Shown here piece after piece: positions 8,546-17,500 of a DNA stretch of 57,562 nucleotides. Within the stretch, counting starts at the first letter, position 1, and each line of letters starts with the position of its first letter. This DNA is from JACKBJ01 sp964549495. GTDB taxonomy: Bacteria > Chloroflexota > Anaerolineae > Epilineales > Epilineaceae. The notes under the pieces are model-generated. The model was not told where the DNA came from, ran no database searches, and saw nothing but the letters and a program-made list of their open reading frames with translations. Made by a program: the position numbers and the translations under genes. The DNA lies in assembly GCA_964549495.1 (NCBI GenBank), contig CAZJWJ010000026.1:1-57562 (forward strand). Direction: 5' to 3'.

Positions 8546-9202
8546 TCAGGACGCGCTCGGCCGGGACTCGGGAGCCTCGACGGCCGCCCGCTGCTCGGCC
8601 AGATCCATGCGCCAGAGCTGGATCATCAATAGGAAGACCCCGATGACGATGGCCGAGTCTGCCAGGTTGAAGGTCGGCCAATGCCAGCTGCCGATGTGGA
8701 AGTCGAGGAAGTCGGTGACATGCCCCAGGCGCAGGCGGTCGATCACGTTGCCCAGCGCGCCGCCCACCTGCAGGCCCAGGGCCAGGCGGGTCCAGCGGTC
8801 CTCGGCCGGCAGGGTGGTCTGGTACCACAGCAAGCCGCCGACGACCAGGAGGGCGACGATGACGAAGAAGCCGTTGTTGCCCTGGAAGAGCCCGAAGGCC
8901 ACGCCGGTGTTGTGGCTGTGGTAGAAGCGGAAGAAGGCGCCGATGGGGCTGTCCAACTCCGGCCAGCCCGTGCGGTGCGGCAGCCAGCTGATGATGGCCA
9001 GCTTGCTGAGCTGGTCGAGCAGCAGCACGACCGTGGCGGGGGCCAGCACCTGGCGCAGGCCATGCCAGCGCGCAGCGGTCTCGGCCTCCGTCGCCGTCTC
9101 GGTCGCCGTCTCGGTCGCGGGCTCGACCTGGGTCTCGGAATCGGACTCGGACGAGGACGTGAGCTCGGCCGCGGGTCGGGCTGCTTCGAGGTCCGAGCTC
9201 AT
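8546..9202 (-). CDS. lspA: lipoprotein signal peptidase (signal peptidase II)
   Basis: LspA cleaves the signal peptide of prolipoproteins after the +1 Cys is lipidated. The 218-aa protein has four membrane helices and the conserved blocks NTGVAFGLF, GGALGNVIDRLRLGHVTDFLD and FNLADSAIVIGV. The two catalytic Asp residues fall near positions 153 (NVIDR) and 180 (ADS). An unusual 45-residue acidic N-terminal extension precedes the first helix; it includes short T-E-T-A repeats encoded by a small tandem DNA repeat (about 9085-9120). The start codon overlaps the stop of the upstream DksA-like gene in an ATGA, which shows translational coupling. A substrate lipoprotein is predicted at 52844-53755. 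Confidence 0.95.
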   Translation of the reverse strand: MSSDLEAARPAAELTSSSESDSETQVEPATETATETATEAETAARWHGLRQVLAPATVVLLLDQLSKLAIISWLPHRTGWPELDSPIGAFFRFYHSHNTGVAFGLFQGNNGFFVIVALLVVGGLLWYQTTLPAEDRWTRLALGLQVGGALGNVIDRLRLGHVTDFLDFHIGSWHWPTFNLADSAIVIGVFLLMIQLWRMDLAEQRAAVEAPESRPSAS

Positions 9203-9576
9203 CGCTCGGGCCGGCCGAGCTGGATCAGGTCCTCGATCTCGTGGCGGGCGGTGGGCACCGCGGCCAGGCGGTGGGCGCGGATCCAGGTGCCGGCGGCCGG
9301 GTCCCAGCCGTAGAGGCCGGCCTGCAAGCGGGCCAGCGCGTCGTCCACCTCGCGCAGGAGCGCGCAGGCGCTGGCGCTGGGCGAGACCGAGAGCTCGGCC
9401 GCCGAGAGGGCGTAGGGACGCTTGGCAGCCGGCGGCGTGGCGTCGGAGCCGGGATGCTCCTGGCTGGCGCCCAGGGACCGCAGATCGGCTTGGAGCCAGG
9501 ATCGGGCCCGCTCCAGATCGCGCCGTCGCTGGTCCAGGAAGTCCTGGCTGTAGGGATGCTCGCTCTTGGGTGGCAT
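9199..9576 (-). CDS. DksA/TraR-like protein lacking the zinc finger
   Basis: This is a 125-aa protein. The N-terminal half is a helical coiled-coil-like segment (QRRRDLERARSWLQADL, then a second helix). The C-terminal half follows the DksA/TraR pattern (ALARLQAGLYG..., R.H.LAAVPTARHEIEDLIQ), but all four zinc-binding Cys positions of the canonical finger are replaced. Zinc-less homologues with the same fold exist in several phyla. DksA-type proteins bind the RNA polymerase secondary channel and tune initiation; whether this one does is inferred. The ATG has only a poor ribosome site and lies almost at the predicted transcription start, so the mRNA may be leaderless. It is the first gene of the lspA-rluD operon, overlapping lspA by 4 bases. 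Confidence 0.75.
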   Translation of the reverse strand: MPPKSEHPYSQDFLDQRRRDLERARSWLQADLRSLGASQEHPGSDATPPAAKRPYALSAAELSVSPSASACALLREVDDALARLQAGLYGWDPAAGTWIRAHRLAAVPTARHEIEDLIQLGRPER

Positions 9577-9583
9577 GCCCCTT

Positions 9584-9613
9584 ATTCTATCCGCGGCAGC
9601 CCCCTTGGGTCCA
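9584..9613 (-). promoter_or_regulatory. predicted promoter of the DksA-like/lspA/rluD operon
   Basis: On the minus strand TGGACC (9608-9613), 18 bases, then TAGAAT (9584-9589) resembles a sigma-70 promoter. The -10 ends only 7 bases before the ATG at 9576, which predicts a leaderless or nearly leaderless mRNA. Confidence 0.5.
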
Positions 9614-9693
9614 GCCCCGGGGCGGGCAAGCGCTATCCTTGAGGATCGCCCGGGCCCGCGGGCGGATCGACATCGACCAGGACGCTGCGATTC

Positions 9694-12624
9694 ATGGCAT
9701 CCCTCTTCCATCATTCCCGGTCTCGCCGTGCCGGCTGGCTGACCCTCGCCGCCTTCGTGGCGCTGGCGCTGCTCTACTTCTGGCGCCTGGACGGCAACCT
9801 GATCAACGACGACGAGGGCAGCTACCTCTACGCCGCCTGGCGCATCAGCCTGGGCGAACTGCCCTATCGCGACTTCCTGACGCCCCAGCTGCCGGCCTTC
9901 CTGATGCCCGGCGGCTGGCTGATGCGCGCCCTCGGCCCGGAGGTCTGGCCGCTGCGCGCCGCCAGCGCCCTCTTCAGCCTGGGCGCCGCCCTGCTGACCT
10001 ACTTCACGGCGCGCCGGCTCTTCGGGGCCGGCGTGGCCCTGATCGCCGGCGTCGGCTTCGCGCTGCACCCCTTGACCTTCTACTACGGGCGCTTCTTCCG
10101 CGCCGAGGCGCCGATGCTCTTCTTCGCGGCCTTGGGGACCTACGGCTTCGTCCGGGCAGTCTTCCCCGACTCGAAGGCGGCGATGGAGCCCGCTCGATCG
10201 AGTCTGCCCGGTCTCCGCGACGAACCCGAGCCGGAACCCACCGACCGGCGTTGGCTTCTGGCCGCGGGCGTGGCCTTTGGATTGGCCATCCTCAGCAAGC
10301 TCTTCGGCTTCTTGCCGATGGCCGGCTGCGGGCTCTGGCTGGTGGTCGACGGCCTCCGGCGGCGGCGCTTCGTGCCGATGCTCGTCGACGGGGCGCTATT
10401 GAGCGTGGCGGCCGCGGTGACGGCCGGCCTGCCCTTGCTCTGGTTCCGCTCCATCAGCAGCCGCCTGGAAGAGGCGGTGCTCGGGCACCACCTGATGCAG
10501 GGCGCCGACAAGACGATCTGGCAGGACATCGGCAACACCCTCGAGCTCTACTTCCAGTTCGTCGATGATGCCCAGGGCGGCATCCTGCTCTTTCTGGGCA
10601 TCGGCGCGGCCGCCGCGGCTTGGCGCCGCGCCGACCGCCGGGTGCTGCTCTACGGCTGCCAGCTGGTCAGCTTGCTGGGCTTCTTCCTGCTCACGCGGGA
10701 TCTCTTCCTGCGCCACCTGATGTACCTGCTGCCCAGCTTGAGCACCCTGCTGGGCGTGGCCTTGGTACCGCTGATCGCGGCGGCTTCCCCGTCCGAGCGC
10801 CACGCGCGTGAGGGCGCCAGCGCGGCAGGCCGGCACGAGCTGCTGCGCATGGGCCGTGCCCTGGCCCTGGCGCTGCTGGTCGGCTTGCCACTGCCCTGGC
10901 TCTACAGCAACGTCCTGGCCAGCCTGGAAACCGAGTCGGCCACGCGGCGCCTGGCGGACCTGATCTCGCTGGTCACCGAGCCGGACGACCTGGTCTTCGG
11001 CGACTACTCGGAGCTGAACTTCTACGCGCGGCGCCCGACCAGCTACGAGGGCGCCTCGATGTCGGCCGGCGCGGCCGAGAGCGGTCAGCTGGCCTGGAGC
11101 GTGGTCGGCGCGCGCTTCGAAGAAGAGCGTCCGCGCCTCCTGGTCAACCTCTCGGAGTCCGATCACGACGTGGGCCACCTGGTCCACATGCCGGACTACG
11201 ATGCCTACCAGGCCTGGATCGCGGAGTATTACGTCAAGTTAGGTGCTTTCGAACGCGACTGGCAGCGCTTCGAAGTCTACGAGCTGGCCGATCGTCCGGT
11301 CCCCCGACTGGCGGTCCATCAGGATGGGCCGACGCTGCTGGCCGCCCGACCGGCCGTCGACGCGGCACCGGCCGGCAGCGCGGTCGAGGTCATCAGCGCC
11401 TGGCAGAACGCGCCGCCCGAGGAGCCTGGCACCGAGTACGTGGCCACGCTGCGCTTGGTCGACCCAACCGGCCACCAGTGGGCCCAGGCCGACACCAGCC
11501 TCTTTGCCTACCCCGACCGCAAGAGCCCAGACTGGGCGCCCGATGAATTGGCCAGCCAGCGCATCGAGGTCGCCATCCCACCCGATGCGCCGCCGGGGCC
11601 CTACCGGCTCGAAGTGGGCATGTACCGCCGCAATGGCGACAGCGTGCCGCAGCTGGATGCGGCCGGCAATCCGCTCTGGCGCAGGGCGCTGGCGGGCACC
11701 ATCCAGGTCCGCCCGGGCTCCTTGCGCGACATCCCGGAGGATGCCGAGGTCGCCCAGCGATACGAGGACGCGCGATTTGGGCCGATTCAAGTTCTGGGCC
11801 GCGGCGCCCTGCCGGAGGGGCCCGTGCCGGCGGGGTCGACGCTGCCCTTGGACCTCTGGCTCGAGGTCGCACCCGCAGGCGCCTCGACCCGGCTCTGGGC
11901 AGGGCCCGCGCAGGCTTGGGACGAGTTCGAAGGTACGAACGAAGAGGATCCGGGCGCGGCGGGCAGCATCGTCTGGGCTTCGCCGCTGATCGCCGAATCA
12001 GCATCCGACGCGCTCTCGAGCCCGACGGTCATTCGGCGTCGAGTCCACATCCCATTGCCTCTGACCCTCCCGGCCGGGCCGACCGAGATCCAGCTCGCCG
12101 CCGGGCCGGTCGAAGACGATGCGCCGGCGTCCGAAGCGCTCACGATCGCTCGGATCGAAGTGGCCGGCGCGGAAGCGAGCGACGCGACGGCGCCCCAACC
12201 GCCGGACCTGGGCCCCTTTTCGCTGCTGGCCCTAGCGGATGACTTGATCTCGATCGATCTCGTCGAGTTCCCGAGCGAAGCCGAAGCCGGAGACCGACTC
12301 GAGGTGGAGCTCGGTTGGCGAGCGCTGCGAGCGACGGACCAAGCCTGGTCGTTCAGCCTGCAGCTGCTGGATGCCGGCAGCAGCCCCGTGGCACAACACG
12401 ATGGCGCCGCAGGGAGCTGGCAGCGACCGTCCACCGAGTGGCTGGCCGGGGAGCGCATGCGCCAGTCGGTCGTGTTGGCGCTGCCGGAGGATCTTCCGGC
12501 TGGCAGCTACCGACTCATCCTGGCCTTCTACCATCCCGAGACAGGGTATCGAGCTCGCATGGAAGGGCCAGCCGCAGCCGGCGACCTCGTCCAACTCGGT
12601 TCGGTATCGATCTCGAAGCCCTGA
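9694..12624 (+). CDS. GT39/ArnT-like membrane glycosyltransferase with large extracytoplasmic C-terminal region
   Basis: This 976-aa protein begins with a short basic stretch and about ten transmembrane helices (residues about 15-415). Between the first two helices is INDDEGSYLYAAW, the acidic motif typical of GT-C enzymes of the PMT/ArnT group, where an Asp is catalytic. These enzymes move a sugar from a polyprenyl-phosphate donor to protein or lipid on the outer face of the membrane. Residues about 420-976 are soluble and beta-rich, with two halves that each contain a motif like DLPAGSYRL (PPGPYRLEVGMYRR near 630, LPAGSYRLILAFYHPE near 930), a domain common in such Chloroflexota proteins. 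It could glycosylate the surface proteins encoded nearby, but that is inference. An SDR gene starts 13 bases downstream. Confidence 0.85.
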   Translation: MASLFHHSRSRRAGWLTLAAFVALALLYFWRLDGNLINDDEGSYLYAAWRISLGELPYRDFLTPQLPAFLMPGGWLMRALGPEVWPLRAASALFSLGAALLTYFTARRLFGAGVALIAGVGFALHPLTFYYGRFFRAEAPMLFFAALGTYGFVRAVFPDSKAAMEPARSSLPGLRDEPEPEPTDRRWLLAAGVAFGLAILSKLFGFLPMAGCGLWLVVDGLRRRRFVPMLVDGALLSVAAAVTAGLPLLWFRSISSRLEEAVLGHHLMQGADKTIWQDIGNTLELYFQFVDDAQGGILLFLGIGAAAAAWRRADRRVLLYGCQLVSLLGFFLLTRDLFLRHLMYLLPSLSTLLGVALVPLIAAASPSERHAREGASAAGRHELLRMGRALALALLVGLPLPWLYSNVLASLETESATRRLADLISLVTEPDDLVFGDYSELNFYARRPTSYEGASMSAGAAESGQLAWSVVGARFEEERPRLLVNLSESDHDVGHLVHMPDYDAYQAWIAEYYVKLGAFERDWQRFEVYELADRPVPRLAVHQDGPTLLAARPAVDAAPAGSAVEVISAWQNAPPEEPGTEYVATLRLVDPTGHQWAQADTSLFAYPDRKSPDWAPDELASQRIEVAIPPDAPPGPYRLEVGMYRRNGDSVPQLDAAGNPLWRRALAGTIQVRPGSLRDIPEDAEVAQRYEDARFGPIQVLGRGALPEGPVPAGSTLPLDLWLEVAPAGASTRLWAGPAQAWDEFEGTNEEDPGAAGSIVWASPLIAESASDALSSPTVIRRRVHIPLPLTLPAGPTEIQLAAGPVEDDAPASEALTIARIEVAGAEASDATAPQPPDLGPFSLLALADDLISIDLVEFPSEAEAGDRLEVELGWRALRATDQAWSFSLQLLDAGSSPVAQHDGAAGSWQRPSTEWLAGERMRQSVVLALPEDLPAGSYRLILAFYHPETGYRARMEGPAAAGDLVQLGSVSISKP

Positions 12625-12637
12625 AGGAGCAGACCGC

Positions 12638-13510
12638 ATGCCCAATCCCTCGCACCAGCCCGCCCCCAGCCGCGTCGTCCTGATCACCGGTGCCTCCAGC
12701 GGCATCGGGCATGCCACCGCCGCGCGGCTGGTGCAGGCCGGCTGGCCGGTCTACGCCACGGCGCGCGATCCGAAGCCGCTGCAGGATCTGCGGGATCTGG
12801 GTTGTAGGACGCTTGCCTTGGACGTGACCGACGAGGCCTCGATGGAGGCGGTGGTGGCGCAGATCGAGCGCGATCACGGGGCGGTGGGCGTGCTGATCAA
12901 CAATGCCGGATATAGCCAGTCGGGCGCGGTCGAGCGGGTGACGGGGGAGCAGTGGCGGCGACAGTTGGAGACCAACCTGGTCGGGCCGATGCTGCTGATG
13001 CAGCGGGTGCTGCCGGCCATGCGGGCGCAAGGCTGGGGCAAGATCGTCAACGTCAGCTCGATGGGCGGTCAGATCGTACTGCCGGGCGGCGGGGCCTACC
13101 ACGCCAGCAAGCACGCCCTGGAGGCGGCCAGCGACGCTGCGCGCTTCGAGTTGGCGTGCTTCGGCGTCGATGTGGTGATCATCCAGCCGGGTTTGATCCG
13201 CACCGACTTCGGCGAGGCCATCGCCCGGAACCTCGAGCCGGCCGACGAAGGCGACGCTTACGGTGCCTTCGAGCAAGAGGTCGAGACGCTCTCGCGCGAG
13301 TCCTATCACGAGAAGCCGATGACCTACCTCACCCGCCCGCCGGAGGCGGTGGCCAAGGTGATCCAGAAGGCCATCGAGGCCCGCCGGCCGCGGACGCGCT
13401 ACGAAGTCAGCCCCGCAGCCTACTTATTCATGTCGCTGCACCGCTGGCTGCCCGACCGGCTGTGGGATGTCTTCGTCGGGTCCTTCTATCCGCGGCCGGG
13501 TGCCGGATAG
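12638..13510 (+). CDS. short-chain dehydrogenase/reductase (classical SDR)
   Basis: This is a 290-aa NAD(P)-dependent oxidoreductase. The Rossmann cofactor motif TGASSGIG lies at about residues 17-24, NNAG near 87, the catalytic Ser in NVSSMGG near 141, and the YxxxK pair at Tyr154/Lys158 (YHASK). DVTD after the third strand is also conserved. The C-terminal segment (RRPRTRYEVSPAAYLFMSLHRWLPDRLWDVFV) resembles SDRs that act on lipid or retinol-like substrates, but the substrate cannot be read from sequence. The start is backed by AAGGAG 9 bases upstream. It follows the glycosyltransferase by 13 bases and probably shares its transcript. The next gene converges, with only 18 bases between the stops. 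Confidence 0.9.
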   Translation: MPNPSHQPAPSRVVLITGASSGIGHATAARLVQAGWPVYATARDPKPLQDLRDLGCRTLALDVTDEASMEAVVAQIERDHGAVGVLINNAGYSQSGAVERVTGEQWRRQLETNLVGPMLLMQRVLPAMRAQGWGKIVNVSSMGGQIVLPGGGAYHASKHALEAASDAARFELACFGVDVVIIQPGLIRTDFGEAIARNLEPADEGDAYGAFEQEVETLSRESYHEKPMTYLTRPPEAVAKVIQKAIEARRPRTRYEVSPAAYLFMSLHRWLPDRLWDVFVGSFYPRPGAG

Positions 13511-13528
13511 GCGCAAGTCGAGCGGCCC

Positions 13529-14506
13529 TCAGGCATCGACCTCGTCACGGAGCGCAACGCTGAGCACCCGATCGGCCTCGGCGCACCAGGCGCTCAGGCG
13601 CCGGCCGAAGCAGCAGCCGGTGTCGACCTGGATCAGGCGGAGGTCGGGATCGCGGCGGACGCGCGTGTAGGGGGTGTGGCCCGAAATGTTCGTGCGCCCG
13701 GGGTCGGGAGCGGTGTCGGGCCGCTCGCGGTTCCAGATCAAGTTGGAGCAGGCGGCCTGAAGGGCGTCGCTATCGGGTGGAGTCGCACTTGGACTCGCCT
13801 CCCCGATGATCTCGCCGACAGAGGTGACGACCAAGTTGGCGGCGTGCCCCGGCTCACCGGACGCCTCCAAAGCTATTGCCGCGTCTCGCAGCGTGGCCAG
13901 ATCCTCGGCCGTCGCGACACCGTGGGTCACCACCAGGTTTGGGCTCTGCCAGACGGTGGGCAGGCCCAGCAGGAAGCGCAGATGCTCGGGGTCGACTTGC
14001 CAGCTGGCCGGCCGGTCCGGGTCCGCGCCGTAGCTGGTGAGGGTCTGGTAGCCGCCCTGGCTGAGCCAGAGCATGCGCCGGTGGTTGGCATGGTCCTCGG
14101 CGCCCAGCCAGCGGGCGGCGCGCTGGCCCAGGGCGTAATGCTCGGCCAGGGTGTAGCGGTGGGCCGGCCAGGGGATGTCTTCGGGCCAGGGCCCGAAAGT
14201 CTGCAGCGTCTCGAGCAGCAAGATGTCGTGGTTGCCGCAGACCGCGGCGTGCGTGCCGGTTGCGATGCCCTGGCGGAAGTGCTCGACGACGGCGCGCGAG
14301 GCGGGGCCACGGTCGATCAGGTCGCCGACCGAGACGATGAAGGGCCGGGCGTCGTGGCGCGCCGCGTGGGTCGCGATGCGGTCTTCCAGGGCGCGCAGGC
14401 TGTCGTGGCAGCCGTGGATGTCGCCGACCAGATAGTGCCAGGCAGGACGCGAGGGCGCCGCGGTCGCGGCGCCCTCGCGGGTCGGTCGGGGTGGTGACTC
14501 GGTCAC
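13529..14506 (-). CDS. PPP-family metallophosphoesterase (Ser/Thr phosphatase or ApaH-like)
   Basis: This is a soluble phosphatase of about 325 aa. The calcineurin-like metal-site motifs occur in order: GDIHG, GDLIDRGPAS, GNHD, a later His in VVTHGVA, and SGHTPY near the C-terminus. This is the PPP/ApaH signature (GDxHG, GDxxDRG, GNHE/D). Substrates could be phosphoproteins or dinucleoside polyphosphates. I chose the GTG before TESPPRPTRE because it lies 16 bases after the stop of the giant gene upstream and leaves a short N-terminus before the first motif. A longer ATG start at 14614 would overlap that gene by about 90 bases. No clear ribosome site is seen, so coupling to the upstream gene is likely. 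The start is the least certain part. Confidence 0.85.
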   Translation of the reverse strand: MTESPPRPTREGAATAAPSRPAWHYLVGDIHGCHDSLRALEDRIATHAARHDARPFIVSVGDLIDRGPASRAVVEHFRQGIATGTHAAVCGNHDILLLETLQTFGPWPEDIPWPAHRYTLAEHYALGQRAARWLGAEDHANHRRMLWLSQGGYQTLTSYGADPDRPASWQVDPEHLRFLLGLPTVWQSPNLVVTHGVATAEDLATLRDAAIALEASGEPGHAANLVVTSVGEIIGEASPSATPPDSDALQAACSNLIWNRERPDTAPDPGRTNISGHTPYTRVRRDPDLRLIQVDTGCCFGRRLSAWCAEADRVLSVALRDEVDA

Positions 14507-14522
14507 CGAACGGAACCGGCCA

Positions 14523-17500
14523 TCAGGGGCCGGGCACACCCGGGCAGTTGGGCCGCTGCTCCTGCAGGAAGAAGTCGAAGAGCGGGAAGGCCTCGAAGGC
14601 CTTGGACTCGTCACCCGGCAGGTCTTCGCTACCGCTGGTGGCGCCCACGCGCTCGACCGCCACGGCCGAGAGACCGACCAGGTTGCGCTGGAACTGGCCC
14701 TCGCCGTCGAAGACCTCGTGCTCCCAGAAGACCGCGCTGACCACCATCGAGCCCAGGAAGTTGGGCGGGACGATGCCCCAGGTCGACAGGTCGATGTACT
14801 CGGTCTGCCGGTCGTGCAGCTTCTGGCAGACGAAGTCCAAGAGGCCGTTCTGGTCGTAGAGGAAGATCGCGAAGTCGGTGAAGCCCGGCTTGGGCACCAG
14901 GTTGGTGATGGCGATCTCGCTGGAGATGCCGCGGTTGCCCTTGGCCAGGAGCGGCACCGCGAAGACCGCCGAGCCGTCCGTCAGGCCGCCCTTGCGCGAG
15001 CCGACCTGCCAGTTGTAGACCGTCTCGGTGTGGGCGTTGTAAGCCACCGACTCGCGCCGGGTGGTGCGGGCCGGGTCGCTCCACTTCTCCAGCAGCACCA
15101 CCGACTGGATGCGCGGGGCATCCTGCGGGTTGGTGCCATTCGTCCACCAATCCTGGCTCTCGACCCGGGCATGGCCCACCCAGTTGCCGGGCAGGCCGGC
15201 CAGCACCGGCGAGAAGAAGGTCTGGCTGCCGCGCGGGCAGATCCAGTCCACCAAGGTGGTCTTGACATCGCCCGAGCGGTCGTAGAAGTAGACCTTGACC
15301 TTGGCCGGCAGCGTGGCCGACAGGTTCTGGACCTGCAGCAGGCTGTCCCAGCCCTGGTGCTCGGAGTAAACCAGCGGTGCGTAGTTGATCTGGTCGCCCA
15401 GGCTGAAGTTCAGGTCCGCTACGTCACCCGGCACCGCCGCGTAGCTGGTGAAGTGGTTGGCGCCCATCGTGTCGACCACGATGCCCAAGGGCTGGGTGCC
15501 GCGGATCCAGGCCGAGCCCAGCCAGTCCGGGCCGACGATGCTACTGGCCTCGAAACGGATCGACTCGCCCGGCGCCAAGGACAAGACGTCGCCCAGGATG
15601 GGCCGCAGGCAGGCGTCCTGGCCCTTGAACCAGATCTCCAGCGAGGTGCAGAGCACGCCCGAGTTCTGGATGTAGAAGGCCGTCTCCAGGCCGCCGCGGC
15701 CGGCAAAGACCATCGGCGCGTAGTAGGTGTAGCCGCCGAACTTCGGATCGTAGGCGCCCTCCATGTCGGAGGAGATGCCGATGTAGGCCGCGTTGACCCG
15801 CGCGCCCGGGTTGACCGGGTCGGGGCAGTTGCGGTTGACCGAGATGGCCAGCGGCTCGCCCTGGTACTCGCCGAAGTCGAAGTCGCGCCAGGTTCCGCGC
15901 TGCTGGTAGGCCTGGTCGAAGGCCAGCCAGTCGCCATGGCTGCCGGCGATGCGGAAGACCTCGTCGCAGACCAAGAGGCCGAAGGGGATCTCCTGGCCGG
16001 GCTGCGGCTCGACGATCTCGCTGGAGAGCGAGTAGGCCACCGCGCTGCGGGCGCCGAAGGGCAGCTGCGAGTCCAGGAAGGACCAGGCGCTGCCCGGTCG
16101 CAGGAGGCCCGAGCATTCGGCCTTGAGCGGGCCGGCCGCCTGGGGCGGACAGAAGCCCGGCTCGCCCCAGAAGACCAGCAGGGCGATGGTGTCGCGGTCG
16201 CCCACGTTCTGCACCTGCAGCCAGCCCTCGCATTCGTCGGTGGCCACCACCGGCAGCTGCAGGCGGAAGTCGACGCCGCTGCAGGGCACCTCGATGTTGC
16301 GCGTGTCCGAGTCGGTCACGATGGGCAGGCAGGGCAGGTCGGTGCGGCCGGCGTTGACCGGGTTGGCCGAGACCTCGACCGTGTCGGTCACGTTGCCGCA
16401 TTCGCGGGTCAGCTGCGGCACCGTCGTTTGGCGCAGCACCGTCTCGCCCGGCGCCACCGGCAGCTTGGGATCGGCGCCGTGGGTGATCGTGTCGGTGAAG
16501 ATGGGCATCGGCATCATGCGCAGGCTCTGCAGGGTGTCGGTGACCATGATCGTGTCGAGGTAGGTCGTGCCCGTGTTGGTGATCTCGTAGCAGAAGGTCA
16601 CCGGCTGTCCGGGCTCGTTGATCAGCGTGATGTCGCGGCCGGGACATTGGCCGTTGAAGGACACCGTCTTGCGCACCCGGATCGACGGGCATTCGATGCG
16701 CGTGGTCTCCGTGTCGCGATTGTTGTCGCTGACCGGGTCCAAGGTCGGCGTGCGCGGGCTGGTCGGCGGGCCCTTCGGATCGCCCGTGTCCGGGCCGGTC
16801 AGGGCCGGCGGCCACATGGCGTCGTTGCGCCGCGTCTCGACATAGGCCTCGTTGACCGCCAAGCCGCCGCAGGTGGCGTCCAGGCGGACCATCACCTGGA
16901 TGCGGATGGTGGCGCTGGAGCCTTCGTTCAGGCGGCCCAGCTCCGCGGCGCCGGCATTGTTCGGGTCGTTGCCCAAGCGGATGGTCAGGCGCCCGTCGTC
17001 GCGCACCTCGACCACCTCGCCGGCCGAGACCTCGACCATCACCTGCTCCGGGTCGAGCACCACCAGGCCCGGCGGCAACCAGTCGACCACGAAGACCTCG
17101 GCCGCGTCGGAGGGGCCGGCGTTCTCGACCGTCAGGTCGTAGGTGATCATGCCGCCCGGCACCACCGGATCGCAGAAGAGGAAGTAGTTGTCGGGGTTCT
17201 CGATCGGGTCGCCGAAGATGTCGGTCTTCTCGATCGACAGGTCGGCCTCGGCGATGATGCGCGTCCGCTCGGTGTCGACGTCGTTGGCCGTTCGGAAGTC
17301 GGTGGTGCTGGAGTCGATGCGCGCCGTGTTGCGCGCGATCAGGCCCGGCTCGCTGTTCTCGGCCGTCGCGATGCCGTTGTCGGCATCCAGCACGTAGCCC
17401 GGATCGACCCGGGTGATCAGGTAGAAGCGGTAGGGCAGGCCGGGCTGCAGGGTGCCCAGACCGCCCTGGAAGATGGGTTCGTTGTGATCGAGCAGCCGCT

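Noticed and set aside
8538..8828. A 97-residue N-terminal extension of rluD
   Set aside because: It lies wholly inside the lspA coding region and translates to Pro/Arg/Gly-rich sequence. The ATG before MSESSE gives the normal RluD layout.
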